Assembly: GCF_022482905.1 (NCBI RefSeq)
Contig: NZ_JAKVOI010000001.1
Span: 2,915,958 to 2,979,957 of the forward strand
Source of the DNA: Clostridium sp.
GTDB lineage: Bacteria > Bacillota > Clostridia > Clostridiales > Clostridiaceae
Direction: 5' to 3'
DNA length: 64,000 nt
In this document: positions 31,685-40,678 of the stretch, piece by piece
Layout: each line of letters begins with the position of its first letter
Position numbering within the stretch: position 1 is the stretch's first letter
Position numbers and translations under genes: made by a program
Notes under the pieces: generated by a model
What the model was told of the DNA's origin: nothing
What the model saw: the letters and a program-made list of their open reading frames with translations, nothing else
Database searches by the model: none

Positions 31685-32599
31685 TCATTTTTTATTTTTA
31701 TATTTCCAAATGACTTCGTCCAGTTTATTCTGAATCATTTCGCGTATATTCTGTGGAGCCAGAACTTCAACATCAGCTCCAAAAGAAAGGATATAGTTAA
31801 ACAGCCACTTACTTTCCGGCAAAGCGGTCACAATCGTAAAAGATCCGTCTTGATTTTTAGTGATCTCCTTTTCATTAAATTCATCAAATACCCGGTAGGC
31901 TCCATGGGGAGAAATCTGCAATTGTACATCGATCCACTTTTGGGTTCTCTGTTCCTTTTGATCTTCTGGCAACTCTTCCAGTAATCGATCTGCAAAAATC
32001 TCTTGCGTTATCTGGACATCGGACATACGTGAGATTTTGAAAGTTCTATATTCATTTTTGGATAGGCAGAAGCCTTGCAGATACCATGCATGAACCTTAA
32101 AAAGGAGTTTTACAGGTTCAACCTTCCTGTGACTTTTTTCCCCGGATGCATTAAAATAGTTAAATTCAATGATCTGGTGATTAAGGATGGCATTTTTGAG
32201 GATCGTAAATTCACATGTTTTATTTTTATCACTACCCCAGGGCGATCGATCTACCTCAATCCAATTGGTTTTGCTTTTATTAAACAGACTGCTTAATTTT
32301 GAGAGCACCCTGTCTGTTTCCGGATTCTGTGTTATGGTTAAACTCTGCAATGCAAATAGTATCTCATCCTGCTCAATTTCCGAAAGGACAGATTTATTAA
32401 GGACATAATCATCGAGCAACGATATGCCTCCACCTTTTCCCTGACTTGCATAAATGGGTATTCCCGCTGAAGACAGCGTATCAATATCTCGATAAATTGT
32501 TCTTACGGATACCTCAAAGCGTTCAGCCAGTTCTTTGGCAGTAGTTATTTTTTTCCCAAGCAGGATATATACAATTTCAAACAGCCTATTAATTTGCAT
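31685..32599 (-). CDS. HTH-WYL (YafY-type) transcriptional regulator
   Basis: 304 residues. N-terminal winged helix with TTAKELAERFEVSVRTIYRD (about 18-37) and DTLSSAGIPIYASQGKGGGI, then a WYL domain (about 140-220) with KVHAWYLQGFCLSKNEYRTF, and a C-terminal WCX segment. WYL proteins sense ligands or nucleic acid and regulate neighbouring genes, so the SnoaL gene 93 bp downstream is a likely target. GAGGTGATGAT precedes the ATG. Base composition is intermediate between the foreign patch and the chromosome. Confidence 0.87.
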   Translation of the reverse strand: MQINRLFEIVYILLGKKITTAKELAERFEVSVRTIYRDIDTLSSAGIPIYASQGKGGGISLLDDYVLNKSVLSEIEQDEILFALQSLTITQNPETDRVLSKLSSLFNKSKTNWIEVDRSPWGSDKNKTCEFTILKNAILNHQIIEFNYFNASGEKSHRKVEPVKLLFKVHAWYLQGFCLSKNEYRTFKISRMSDVQITQEIFADRLLEELPEDQKEQRTQKWIDVQLQISPHGAYRVFDEFNEKEITKNQDGSFTIVTALPESKWLFNYILSFGADVEVLAPQNIREMIQNKLDEVIWKYKNKK

Positions 32600-32626
32600 A
32601 TCATCACCTCAGCATTATTATAGATT

Positions 32627-32658
32627 TTATAACTTGACAATAATATGTCATGTTATAA
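32627..32658. promoter_or_regulatory. Dyad operator upstream of the WYL regulator
   Basis: Two 13-bp arms, TTATAACTTGACA and TGTCATGTTATAA, with a 6-bp ATAATA spacer and a single mismatch between arms. It starts 28 bp upstream of the WYL start codon; a TATAAT lies between. Autoregulation by the WYL protein is a reasonable guess. The remaining 32660-32900 holds only a weak GCCGCC/GGCGGT-type hairpin (about 32798-32820). Confidence 0.55.
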
Positions 32659-32902
32659 AATTCAATATTATTCAAAATTACAGAATAAGCCAGAATAGTT
32701 TCTGCTTTTTTGATGCTTCTTAAACTTTTACACAAAAGGTAAGGTATTACCACAGGGGGTTGTGCATCTTATCACAATATGGGTTCAAAAAACAAAAAAG
32801 CCGCCTTTCGAGACGGTCTAAATTTTATATAGAATGAGAAAAAGCCAAGTAATACTCAACTTTTCTGCACATCAACATTGTATCAATATTAACGTTTGTT
32901 TT

Positions 32903-32979
32903 TGGTGGAGACAGGGGGGCTCGAACCCTCGACCTTACGGATGTGAACCGTACACTCTAACCAGCTGAGCTATACCTCC
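32903..32979 (-). tRNA. tRNA-Val (anticodon CAC)
   Basis: 77 nt with CCA. Acceptor GGAGGTA/TGTCTCC includes two G-T pairs; anticodon stem TACGG/CCGTA with loop TTCACAT gives CAC. The T-stem appears to have an A-C mismatch (GAGGG/CCCCC), slightly unusual. Confidence 0.85.
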
Positions 32980-33023
32980 AAATACATCAATTTATCTTTT
33001 ATTAATCAGAACTGTTTTACATC

Positions 33024-33112
33024 TGGCGGAAGCGGTGGGATTCGAACCCACGAGACGTTGCCGTCTACCTGATTTCGAGTCAGGCCCGTTATGACCACTT
33101 CGATACGCTTCC
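33024..33112 (-). tRNA. tRNA-Ser (anticodon CGA)
   Basis: 89 nt, class II with long variable arm (TAGACGGCAACGTC), acceptor GGAAGCG/CGCTTCC, anticodon loop CTCGAAA giving CGA, CCA encoded. Confidence 0.93.
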
Positions 33113-33196
33113 ATATTTAATTTATTGCATAATTAACATTTCTGCAAAAATACTACTTATTTATTATACAGAAGAAAAGTAGATAAATCAAACTAA

Positions 33197-33637
33197 TTAT
33201 TTTATCCTCTTTGATTTAAAAAATTTTTCGAGAATCTCACTGCAACATTCACTATAAACCCATTTGACATCTACAAAACTATTTATACTATCATTTTGAA
33301 CCAAATTTAAAATAGATCCACAAGATCCACAAGTCGGATTGAATGTTCCTATATAAAGTTTATTAATTCTGCATTGAACTATAGCTCCTGCACACATTGG
33401 GCATGGTTCTAAAGTTACGTACATGGTGCAACCACTTAATCTCCAATTTCCTATTCTTTTAGAAGCAGCTTTTATGGCAAGTATTTCAGCGTGACAGGTA
33501 ACATCCTTTAATGTCTCTTTAAGATTATGAGCTCTTGATATTATTTTATTATCTCTGACTATAACAGCACCTACAGGAACTTCTCCCAACTTAAATGCAC
33601 AATTAGCTTCCCTTATTGCTTCTTGCATAAAATCCAT
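33197..33637 (-). CDS. tadA: tRNA-specific adenosine deaminase TadA
   Basis: 146 residues. Zinc/catalytic motifs of the cytidine-deaminase fold: CHAEILAIKAA with the proton-shuttling Glu, and TLEPCPMCAGAIVQ. Also GEVPVGAVIV and SECCSEILEKFF. TadA converts A34 to inosine in tRNA-Arg(ACG), which lets it read CGU, CGC and CGA; the only such tRNA in the window is the island's attachment site at 60651. GGAGATAAA precedes the ATG. Confidence 0.93.
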   Translation of the reverse strand: MDFMQEAIREANCAFKLGEVPVGAVIVRDNKIISRAHNLKETLKDVTCHAEILAIKAASKRIGNWRLSGCTMYVTLEPCPMCAGAIVQCRINKLYIGTFNPTCGSCGSILNLVQNDSINSFVDVKWVYSECCSEILEKFFKSKRIK

Positions 33638-33787
33638 TTTATCTCCATATATTATTATAATGTTAACTTTCTATATATTATATTGAAACTTCTACCATTT
33701 TAATTTAAACTTAGGTTATGAGAACATTAATTTTGCATAAAAAATCCTGCAAAGTCAATTTACAGGAGTACAGTAGTTAATTTTATG

Positions 33788-33864
33788 TGGTGCACCCGAG
33801 AGGAGTCGAACCTCCGGCACGCGGTTTAGGAAACCGCTGCTCTATCCTACTGAGCTACGAGTGC
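33788..33864 (-). tRNA. tRNA-Arg (anticodon CCU)
   Basis: 77 nt with CCA. Acceptor GCACTCG/CGGGTGC, anticodon loop TTCCTAA giving CCT, T-arm GGAGGTTCGACTCCT. It decodes AGG. Confidence 0.94.
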
Positions 33865-33964
33865 ATGGATGCTATTACTCTAATATTCTATTATATATTA
33901 TTAACATTGTCAATTTTTTTGTAAATTTTTATTATTTTAAATACAATAAAGGAGGATTTAACCC

Positions 33965-34264
33965 ATGTTAAATGAATTAAAAAGTCTGTTCCTAGCTGGT
34001 ATTGGTTCTGCAGCATATACCTATGAAAAAGCAGTAAAATTAATTGAGGAAATGGTTAAAAAGGGGAAAATAACTGTAGAAGAGGGAAAGCAACTATCTG
34101 AGGAATTGAAGAAAAATGTTTCTGCAAAGAAAGAACAGATAAAACCTTTAAATAAAGAGGAACTTCTTTCTATATTAAACAACTTAAATTTTGCTTCAAA
34201 GGAAGACATAGCATCTATAGATGAGAGATTAAAAAAAATAGAGGAAAAAATAAATAATAACTAA
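33965..34264 (+). CDS. Phasin-like coiled-coil protein
   Basis: 99 residues. N-terminal LKSLFLAGIGSAAYTYEKAV followed by EEMVKKGKITVEEGKQLSEE and a C-terminal coiled coil (SIDERLKKIEEKIN). This matches the small phasin/PhaF-like proteins that often lie directly upstream of ubiB/aarF kinases in Firmicutes, as here. Phasins coat hydrophobic surfaces; a link with membrane lipid or quinone-like metabolism is inference. AGGAGG is upstream. The stop codon lies inside a 32-nt perfect palindrome. Confidence 0.8.
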   Translation: MLNELKSLFLAGIGSAAYTYEKAVKLIEEMVKKGKITVEEGKQLSEELKKNVSAKKEQIKPLNKEELLSILNNLNFASKEDIASIDERLKKIEEKINNN

Positions 34265-34287
34265 AGTCCAGTTGGACTTTAGTTATT
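34256..34287. terminator. Perfect palindrome overlapping the phasin gene stop
   Basis: Two 15-bp arms (AATAACTAAAGTCCA and its complement) with a 2-nt loop, followed by TATCTT. The TAA of the phasin gene is inside the left arm and the ubiB start is 10 bp after the right arm. It may end, or be a cleavage/attenuation point for, the phasin-ubiB transcript. Confidence 0.65.
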
Positions 34288-34297
34288 ATCTTAAAAA

Positions 34298-35887
34298 ATG
34301 CAAGAAAAATCATCCAAACGCTTTAAAGAAATTATGAAGGTATTAGGAAAATACGGATTCAAATTTGTAAGCACCAGGGGAAAAAAATCTCCTGAAAATT
34401 TAAGAATGGCCTTTGAAGAACTTGGCCCAACCTTTATAAAAATAGGCCAAATTCTTAGCTCAAGACCTGACATGCTACCTTCAGAATTTATCAACGAACT
34501 CTCAAAACTCCAAGATGATGTGCCACCTGAAAAATTTGAGGATATAAACAATGTTTTTTTCAGCGACTTCAATAAAAATATAGAAGAATGTTTTTTTAAA
34601 TTTGATGAACATCCTTTTGCTTCTGCATCTATTGCACAAGTTCACAACGCAATTTTAAAGGATGGCAGACATGTAATAGTGAAAATTCAGAGGCCCAATA
34701 TTAAAGAAAAAATGGAAACTGATATTTCTATACTCTACAAGATAATAAAATTTACTAAAAACAGATTTGAAGATTCAATAATTGATCCAGAAGAAGCACT
34801 TGATGAATTAAAATTTTCTACAAGCCAGGAACTTGATTTCAATCTGGAAGCAAAAAATATGATAAAATTCAAACGATTAAACAGCAATGTTGCATTTTGT
34901 CATGTACCTTATTTAGTAGAAAACTTATGTAAAAATAAAGTAATAACCATGGAAAAAATTAATGGATTTAAAATAAACAATATAGAACTACTGAATAGAG
35001 ATGGTTATGATTTAAATGATCTTGGGAAAAAACTTGCTACTTCTTTTTTTAAACAAGTTTTTACAGATGGATTTTTCCATGCCGACCCACACCCTGGCAA
35101 CTTATTGATACAGGAAAATAAAATATGCTTTTTAGATTTTGGAATAATGGGCAATTTATCTAATTACCTAAAAACATGTTTGAATAAAATAATCATCTCA
35201 ATAGTATACAAGGATATTGACACACTTGTATCAGCAGTTATGTCCGTAGGTATAAAAAAAGGTATTGTAGATAGAAATAGATTATATGAGGATATAAAAA
35301 CACTACTTGACAATTATCTGTCTACTTCACTTGAAAATATAAAAATTTCTGCTTTAATAACACACATTTTTGAATGTGCCAAAAATAATAATATAAGATT
35401 GCCAAAGGATTTAATACTTTTAGTAAAAAGTTTCATTATAGTAGAGGGAATAGTAAGTGAATTAGCTCCAGAAATTCAAATTCTGGACGTTGCAGTACCT
35501 TTTGTTAAAAATAGCAGCAAATCTTATTTTTTAGATAGCCTTAATTTAGATGATGCATTAATAAGCTATTATAACTTTACTAAGAATTCAGTAAAAATAC
35601 CTACAAAAATAGTAGAATTAATCGACGGTATTTTAAATGGAAGAGCCAAACTTCAGCTCAAATTCAGTAAAATGGATAATTCTATAAAACAGTTAAATAA
35701 AATGACAAATAGGCTTTCCATTTCACTTATATCTTGTTCTATGCTAATAAGTTCATCTTTAATTTTAAATTCCAATATAAATCCTAAAATTTATACTATA
35801 CCACTATTGGGGTTTATAGGGATAACAATTTCTCTAACTCTAAGCTTAATAATAATAATATCGATAATAAAATCTGGAAAACTCTAG
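34298..35887 (+). CDS. UbiB/AarF/ADCK-family atypical kinase
   Basis: 529 residues. Family order is visible: KxGQ-type segment LGPTFIKIGQILSSRPDMLP (about 43-62), the Ala-rich loop PFASASIAQVHNA, ATP Lys in HVIVKIQRP, FFHADPHPGNLLI catalytic region, and CFLDFGIMGNL (DFG). Two hydrophobic segments at the C-terminus (about 473-525) would anchor it in the membrane. Kinase/ATPase linked in other organisms to quinone or lipid metabolism; the substrate in clostridia is unknown. No clear ribosome binding site precedes the ATG, which suggests coupling with the phasin gene or a misread start. Confidence 0.88.
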   Translation: MQEKSSKRFKEIMKVLGKYGFKFVSTRGKKSPENLRMAFEELGPTFIKIGQILSSRPDMLPSEFINELSKLQDDVPPEKFEDINNVFFSDFNKNIEECFFKFDEHPFASASIAQVHNAILKDGRHVIVKIQRPNIKEKMETDISILYKIIKFTKNRFEDSIIDPEEALDELKFSTSQELDFNLEAKNMIKFKRLNSNVAFCHVPYLVENLCKNKVITMEKINGFKINNIELLNRDGYDLNDLGKKLATSFFKQVFTDGFFHADPHPGNLLIQENKICFLDFGIMGNLSNYLKTCLNKIIISIVYKDIDTLVSAVMSVGIKKGIVDRNRLYEDIKTLLDNYLSTSLENIKISALITHIFECAKNNNIRLPKDLILLVKSFIIVEGIVSELAPEIQILDVAVPFVKNSSKSYFLDSLNLDDALISYYNFTKNSVKIPTKIVELIDGILNGRAKLQLKFSKMDNSIKQLNKMTNRLSISLISCSMLISSSLILNSNINPKIYTIPLLGFIGITISLTLSLIIIISIIKSGKL

Positions 35888-35891
35888 GATA

Positions 35892-35925
35892 AATGCTGGT
35901 AAAACACTTTATCAGCATTCTTTCA
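35892..35925 (+). terminator. Terminator after the UbiB kinase
   Basis: Stem AATGCTG/CAGCATT with a 14-nt loop followed by CTTTCATC, 5 bp past the ubiB stop and just before the end of the convergent TetR remnant. Confidence 0.5.
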
Positions 35926-35928
35926 TCA

Positions 35929-36436
35929 CTATAATGTATGTTTTATTATACCATTTAGTGCATAATTTATAATATTATCAGCCATATCATTATAATTTTT
36001 TCTATCACTGTTTAACTGTTCTTTGACACCATTCCCAAGTTCATATACAGCAAGAGAGCACACTGTACCAAATAATGAATATGCCATGGAATATGTATCT
36101 CCATCTTTTATAGATCCTTCATTTATACCATCATCCAAATACTTTTGTATATATAAGATATAACTATTTATAGCTTCTCTAAGTTCCTGCTGTCTTGTTT
36201 CCTGTCCCCAAAGCTGGCTCATTATTTGTTATGTCCTCTATTTCCTTCTTTACAATATTCATACCTTCCTGTATTATATACTTAAATATTTCTTCCTTAC
36301 TCTTAAAATGATAGTATAAAGTTCCCTTGGCAACTCCAGCATCGGCAGCTATTGCATCCATAGTAGCCCCGTTATAACCATTTTTAGAAAATATCTTTAT
36401 AGCTGATTTAAAAATCAAACTTTTAGTATTACTCAT
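35929..36436 (-). pseudogene. TetR-family regulator disrupted by a deletion
   Basis: The first 75 or so residues (from the ATG at 36436) are a good TetR DNA-binding domain: AIKIFSKNGYNGATMDAIAA and GVAKGTLYYHFKSKEEIFK. Just after KKEIEDITNNE the frame shifts, and the ligand-binding half continues in another frame as IMSQLWGQETRQQELREAIN to the end at 35929. About 25-30 residues normally found between these points are missing, so a deletion rather than a single indel broke the gene. The flanking ubiB and psd genes may have been its targets. Confidence 0.75.
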
Positions 36437-36562
36437 AGATATCACTCCAGATTTTATTATATTATACTAAAATGACTTATTTATCTTTTCCACTAACAAT
36501 TTTAATATAAACAACTATTAAAATCTATATGAAAATTACAATAATACAAGAGGTTAACCATA

Positions 36563-37453
36563 ATGATAAAATATTATAATAGAAAATCAAGAAAATACGA
36601 GGCAGAAAAAATTGCTGGCGATACATACCTAAAATGGACTTATTCCTCCCCTATTGGAATGAAACTTTTAGATATTATAATCAAGAAAAAAATTTTTTCC
36701 AAGTTATATGGATATTTTTGCAGCAGTATTTTCAGCAGAAAAAAAATAAATAAGTTTATTAATGATTTTCATATAAATATGAATGAATCTATTAAAAATA
36801 AAGATGACTTCAAAGATTTCAATGATTTCTTTACACGAAAATTGAAAAAATCGGCAAGACCTATTGATCAAAATAGTAGTAATTTGATTTCTCCTGGTGA
36901 TGGCAGACTTCTAGCCTATTCAAATATAAATTTGAATAAAATATTGCAGATAAAAGGATTCACCTATAAACTGTATGACTTGATCGGAGATAAGCATAGT
37001 GCTGAAAGGTTTAACTCTGGAAATTTAATTGTATTAAGACTTGCACCTACAGACTACCATAGATTTCACTTTATAGATAGTGGTATGTGTGATCCTGTAA
37101 AAAAAATTGAAGGGAATTATTACTCAGTAAATCCTATAGCACTAAAAAAAATCCCAAATCTATTCTGCCAAAATAAAAGACACTGGAGTATTTTCCACTC
37201 CAGTAATTTTGGAGACGTACTTTATGTTGAAATAGGTGCAACCTGTGTAGGTTCTATAGTACAGACGTATAGTCCGGGCAAAAATATCTGCAAAGGTGAT
37301 GAAAAGGGATATTTCAAGTTTGGTGGGTCGACTGTAATTTTATTTTTTGAAAAAAACAAAATCATAATTGATAGGGATATATTAGTGCAGAGCAAAGACG
37401 GTTATGAAACAAGGGTATTAATGGGAGAAAAGATTGGAACAAGGTATATATAA
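36563..37453 (+). CDS. psd: Phosphatidylserine decarboxylase proenzyme
   Basis: 296 residues. [37 protein letters not shown] with catalytic His, [11 protein letters not shown] and [12 protein letters not shown] are the family blocks. Self-cleavage at the Gly-Ser of GGST would create the pyruvoyl group and the alpha and beta chains. It makes phosphatidylethanolamine at the membrane. GAGGTT precedes the ATG. Its last 36 bp overlap, tail to tail, with the histidine kinase gene. Confidence 0.93.
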   Translation: MIKYYNRKSRKYEAEKIAGDTYLKWTYSSPIGMKLLDIIIKKKIFSKLYGYFCSSIFSRKKINKFINDFHINMNESIKNKDDFKDFNDFFTRKLKKSARPIDQNSSNLISPGDGRLLAYSNINLNKILQIKGFTYKLYDLIGDKHSAERFNSGNLIVLRLAPTDYHRFHFIDSGMCDPVKKIEGNYYSVNPIALKKIPNLFCQNKRHWSIFHSSNFGDVLYVEIGATCVGSIVQTYSPGKNICKGDEKGYFKFGGSTVILFFEKNKIIIDRDILVQSKDGYETRVLMGEKIGTRYI

Positions 37454-38797
37454 TTTGAAAATCAATCTACGATTTTCTTTATATGCCTTTACAACCCCAC
37501 CGTGGTGTTTGATTATTTCTCTTACAATTGACAAGCCCAAGCCGCTGCCTTCTTTTTTTCTGGACAAATCCCTTTTATATAGTCTTTCAAAGAAATTCTC
37601 CACATCTTCATGGTCAACTGGTGTTTCAGGAATATTTGAAACTGAAATCACTGCATAAAAATTGTCATTGTATTTTTCCTTATCTACATTGAATTCAACA
37701 GTCGTATCATTTTTAGAATATTTTAGGGCATTGCTTAAAAGATTATTTACCGCTCTTAAAAACAAATTTGGATCTGCCTTTATACCAATGGATTCCCTAG
37801 GTAATTTGAGAGAAAGCTTCAAACCCATCCGTATAAATTCTTCATCCTCTTCTTCATATACCTGCCTTGCAAGTTCATTTAACTGTAGATATTGTTTTTC
37901 CAGTATTATATCATTGGAAGACAACTTTGAATATTCAAAGAAATCATCCAGCATGTTCTTTAAATACAATCCTTTTTTGTGCATTATGTCTATATAATTA
38001 TTGAACTCATTCTCTGAATTATATTTACCATTTTTAATCATATCTATATATCCCAGTATAGTGGTTAAAGGCGTTCTCAGATCATGAGATATATTTGTGA
38101 AAAATTCATTCCTGTTTTTCTCTTCTTTTTCTATTTTTGAAGCCATATAATTTATGTTTTCAGACAATTCCCTAAGTTCATTTTTATATTTAAGTGGAAC
38201 TCTATCAGATAAATTACCCTCAGCAATACTTCTAACTGTTGATTTTATTTTTGATATATAAGATATACGTCTCCATATGAGCAGGAAAAACACAATTATG
38301 AAAATTGAAATTGCCATTACACCTACAATATTGCTATTATCCAATTTACCATAACCGATATATATATAATACAGATAATACCCGTCTTTTAGATAATCAC
38401 ATCTGGTTATTTTGACCAAATTATCCCTATCAGTATTTAAAAATTTGAAAGTGTTCTTACCATTCACAATCTGACGCTCATCTACACTTTTAATTTGCCT
38501 ATTGTTGGAAGCTATTACATTTCCATCTTTTCTCACTATAAAAATAAAATAGGTCATACTAAACTCTCCATCCATGTATTCCTGTAATTTCCCAATGTCT
38601 TTCATATTCATATTTTTCAATTCATTCTCCGTTGGAGCAATCATATTCTCATACACATATTCAGGAGTATCATTATAGCTGTTCAAAAAAGAACCTAAAA
38701 CAAATTCTCTCAAAAAAACTGCAAGTACAAGGGCTATAATTACTGAAATAACTGCAGAAAAAGCAAGCTCACTCCTTAGTTTAAATATTTTTTTCAA
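37418..38797 (-). CDS. Sensor histidine kinase
   Basis: 459 residues from a TTG start. Two membrane segments (about 11-32 and 155-176) flank an extracytoplasmic sensor of ~120 residues; a HAMP-like linker follows, then the H-box [16 protein letters not shown] with the phospho-accepting His (~238), N-box [12 protein letters not shown], and G-boxes [15 protein letters not shown]. It pairs with the response regulator just upstream (17-bp overlap, implying coupled translation). Similar kinases govern antibiotic-export ABC transporters, and such a transporter is directly upstream in the cluster. Confidence 0.92.
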   Translation of the reverse strand: MKKIFKLRSELAFSAVISVIIALVLAVFLREFVLGSFLNSYNDTPEYVYENMIAPTENELKNMNMKDIGKLQEYMDGEFSMTYFIFIVRKDGNVIASNNRQIKSVDERQIVNGKNTFKFLNTDRDNLVKITRCDYLKDGYYLYYIYIGYGKLDNSNIVGVMAISIFIIVFFLLIWRRISYISKIKSTVRSIAEGNLSDRVPLKYKNELRELSENINYMASKIEKEEKNRNEFFTNISHDLRTPLTTILGYIDMIKNGKYNSENEFNNYIDIMHKKGLYLKNMLDDFFEYSKLSSNDIILEKQYLQLNELARQVYEEEDEEFIRMGLKLSLKLPRESIGIKADPNLFLRAVNNLLSNALKYSKNDTTVEFNVDKEKYNDNFYAVISVSNIPETPVDHEDVENFFERLYKRDLSRKKEGSGLGLSIVREIIKHHGGVVKAYKENRRLIFKLYIPCSNLFSH

Positions 38798-39470
38798 TCT
38801 TATAACCCACTCCCCATATGGTTTTTATATATTTGCCCTGCTTCACACTGTCACCTAACTTTTCTCTCAGATTCTTGATATGCATGGTTACAGTGTTGTC
38901 ATTTTCCAGAAAGGTATCTTTCCAGATTATCTCATAGAGCATTCTGGTGGAATATACCCTTCCTTTATTTGATGCCAGTGTGTACAAAATCTCATATTCC
39001 TTTGGAGTAAGCACAATTTCCACATTATCTTTTTTTACTGTATGTTCCAGGGTATTTATTTCTATATCCTTAATTTTCATCATGTGTTTTTGCAGTATAT
39101 TATCGGACTTAGATCTTCTGAGTATAGCTAATACCCTTAGTGAAAGTTCTGTAAAATCAAAGGGTTTTACTATATAGTCGTCACATCCAGCTATGAATCC
39201 CCTTATCTTGTCCATTTGCTGGTCTTTTGCAGTGAGAAGTATAACAGGCAGGCTTGAGAATTCTCTGAGTTTAGACAGCATGGTATACCCATCCATCTTG
39301 GGCATCATAATGTCCAGAATTATCAGAGAAACTGACTTGGACTTTAAAATTTGCAGTCCTTCCTCTCCGTCAGAAGCATTATATACCGGATAACCTTCCT
39401 TTTGAAAATAATTTACAATCATATTCCTTATGTCATTGTCATCATCTATTATCAATATATTTTCCTTCAC
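38781..39470 (-). CDS. OmpR-family response regulator
   Basis: 229 residues; GTG at 39470 is chosen for its AGGTGATT ribosome binding site. Receiver domain: acidic pair IDDDNDI, phospho-Asp in LIILDIMMPKMDGYTM, PVILLTAKD, and DDYIVKPFDFTEL with the Lys. The C-terminal winged helix includes VLTPKEYEILYTLASNKGRV, VTMHIKNLREKLGD and [13 protein letters not shown]. Likely regulates the ABC transporter genes upstream in the same minus-strand cluster. Confidence 0.95.
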   Translation of the reverse strand: MKENILIIDDDNDIRNMIVNYFQKEGYPVYNASDGEEGLQILKSKSVSLIILDIMMPKMDGYTMLSKLREFSSLPVILLTAKDQQMDKIRGFIAGCDDYIVKPFDFTELSLRVLAILRRSKSDNILQKHMMKIKDIEINTLEHTVKKDNVEIVLTPKEYEILYTLASNKGRVYSTRMLYEIIWKDTFLENDNTVTMHIKNLREKLGDSVKQGKYIKTIWGVGYKIEKNI

Positions 39471-39508
39471 AACAATCACCTAACTTAAAATTATAGCACT
39501 TTGGACTC

Positions 39509-40678
39509 TCAATCAAAATCCCTTTTACCAAAAACGTAACCGCTTAAAAACAGCATAGCTAAAGTCCATGCCAAACAGATCATCAATACAAAAAACACAT
39601 TTACAGTGCTGGTAAGCTGCACGGAAATGTCACCGCTTAAAGTTCCCACTGCATCAGCTATATATGGAACAGGCAGAAATTTTACAAAAGCTCCATATTT
39701 GGCTGATACAACGTATCTGCCTGCAAAACCAAAAAGATACCAGACAACTGTTCCTCCAATCAATATAAAACTTACAAGGGAGGAAACAAGCGAATTTCTG
39801 CAGAAAACTGATATGAATAAAACTATTGATATAATAGCCATTGATATAATTATTGCAATCAGCACCAATTCAATAATTGCACTCCAGAGAGGAATAATTG
39901 ATCTGCTCCCATCTACATACTTCATCTGTGAGGTTATGGGAGTCAATGTTATGGATTTATCCATAACATATTTTGCACCTACGTCAAAAGGCAGTCTATG
40001 ATCTGAAAGACCAAGATGAATGCCAGCTTCTACTATAAATATTATGGTACTCAAAATCAAAGTACCTGCACTTAAAATCATGGAGGCGGCAAATTTGGAC
40101 ATAATGATTTTCTTCCTTGAAATAGGCTTTGTAACTAAATTTTTAATTGTATTTGCGGAATAATCTCCCGACACTATATCGGATAAAAATACAATGAGGA
40201 TAAGCAAAAAAAACATCGGTATAAAATACGCCAGAATTTCCATAGCCGAATACATCCCCTTTGGTATAAGCTCACTTTTTTCTATATTATATTTTTTTTC
40301 ATATTTCAATTGGAGTATCTTATACTCATTTTCAGGATTATTTTCTTTTTCCAGTTTTTGAATTTGTTCACCTAATTTTGATCTATCATAATTGTTTATT
40401 TCGTTCAACTGTTCTTCTTTGTCCTTTATCTCTTTTTCAGTTCCAATTATATCTCTTGAAAAATCCGCCTTTTTAAATTGTGAAGCTGCTTTATCCCTTC
40501 CCATTTTCTGAATGTTAAGAAGCTCTTTATCTTTTTGAATTTGCACGTCCAGAGTATTTGTTTTTAAAGTACTTGCCAATCCGAAGATAACTGTAATCAT
40601 AAGAATAATAACAATTGAAGATTTCTTTTTAATTATTATTCTTTTAAGTTCCTCCCATATATATTTATTCATCATCAT
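39509..40678 (-). CDS. ABC-2 type transporter permease
   Basis: 389 residues. One N-terminal membrane span (about 19-36), a long extracytoplasmic charged/coiled region (about 45-140), then five to six spans including FIPMFFLLILIVFLSDIVSG, SMILSAGTLILSTIIFIVE and CRNSLVSSLVSFILIGGTVV. This layout fits export-type permeases such as NatB or antibiotic-export subunits. The start may be one of three consecutive ATGs after GGGGG. It overlaps the ATPase gene by 14 bp, so both are produced together. Confidence 0.87.
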   Translation of the reverse strand: MMMNKYIWEELKRIIIKKKSSIVIILMITVIFGLASTLKTNTLDVQIQKDKELLNIQKMGRDKAASQFKKADFSRDIIGTEKEIKDKEEQLNEINNYDRSKLGEQIQKLEKENNPENEYKILQLKYEKKYNIEKSELIPKGMYSAMEILAYFIPMFFLLILIVFLSDIVSGDYSANTIKNLVTKPISRKKIIMSKFAASMILSAGTLILSTIIFIVEAGIHLGLSDHRLPFDVGAKYVMDKSITLTPITSQMKYVDGSRSIIPLWSAIIELVLIAIIISMAIISIVLFISVFCRNSLVSSLVSFILIGGTVVWYLFGFAGRYVVSAKYGAFVKFLPVPYIADAVGTLSGDISVQLTSTVNVFFVLMICLAWTLAMLFLSGYVFGKRDFD

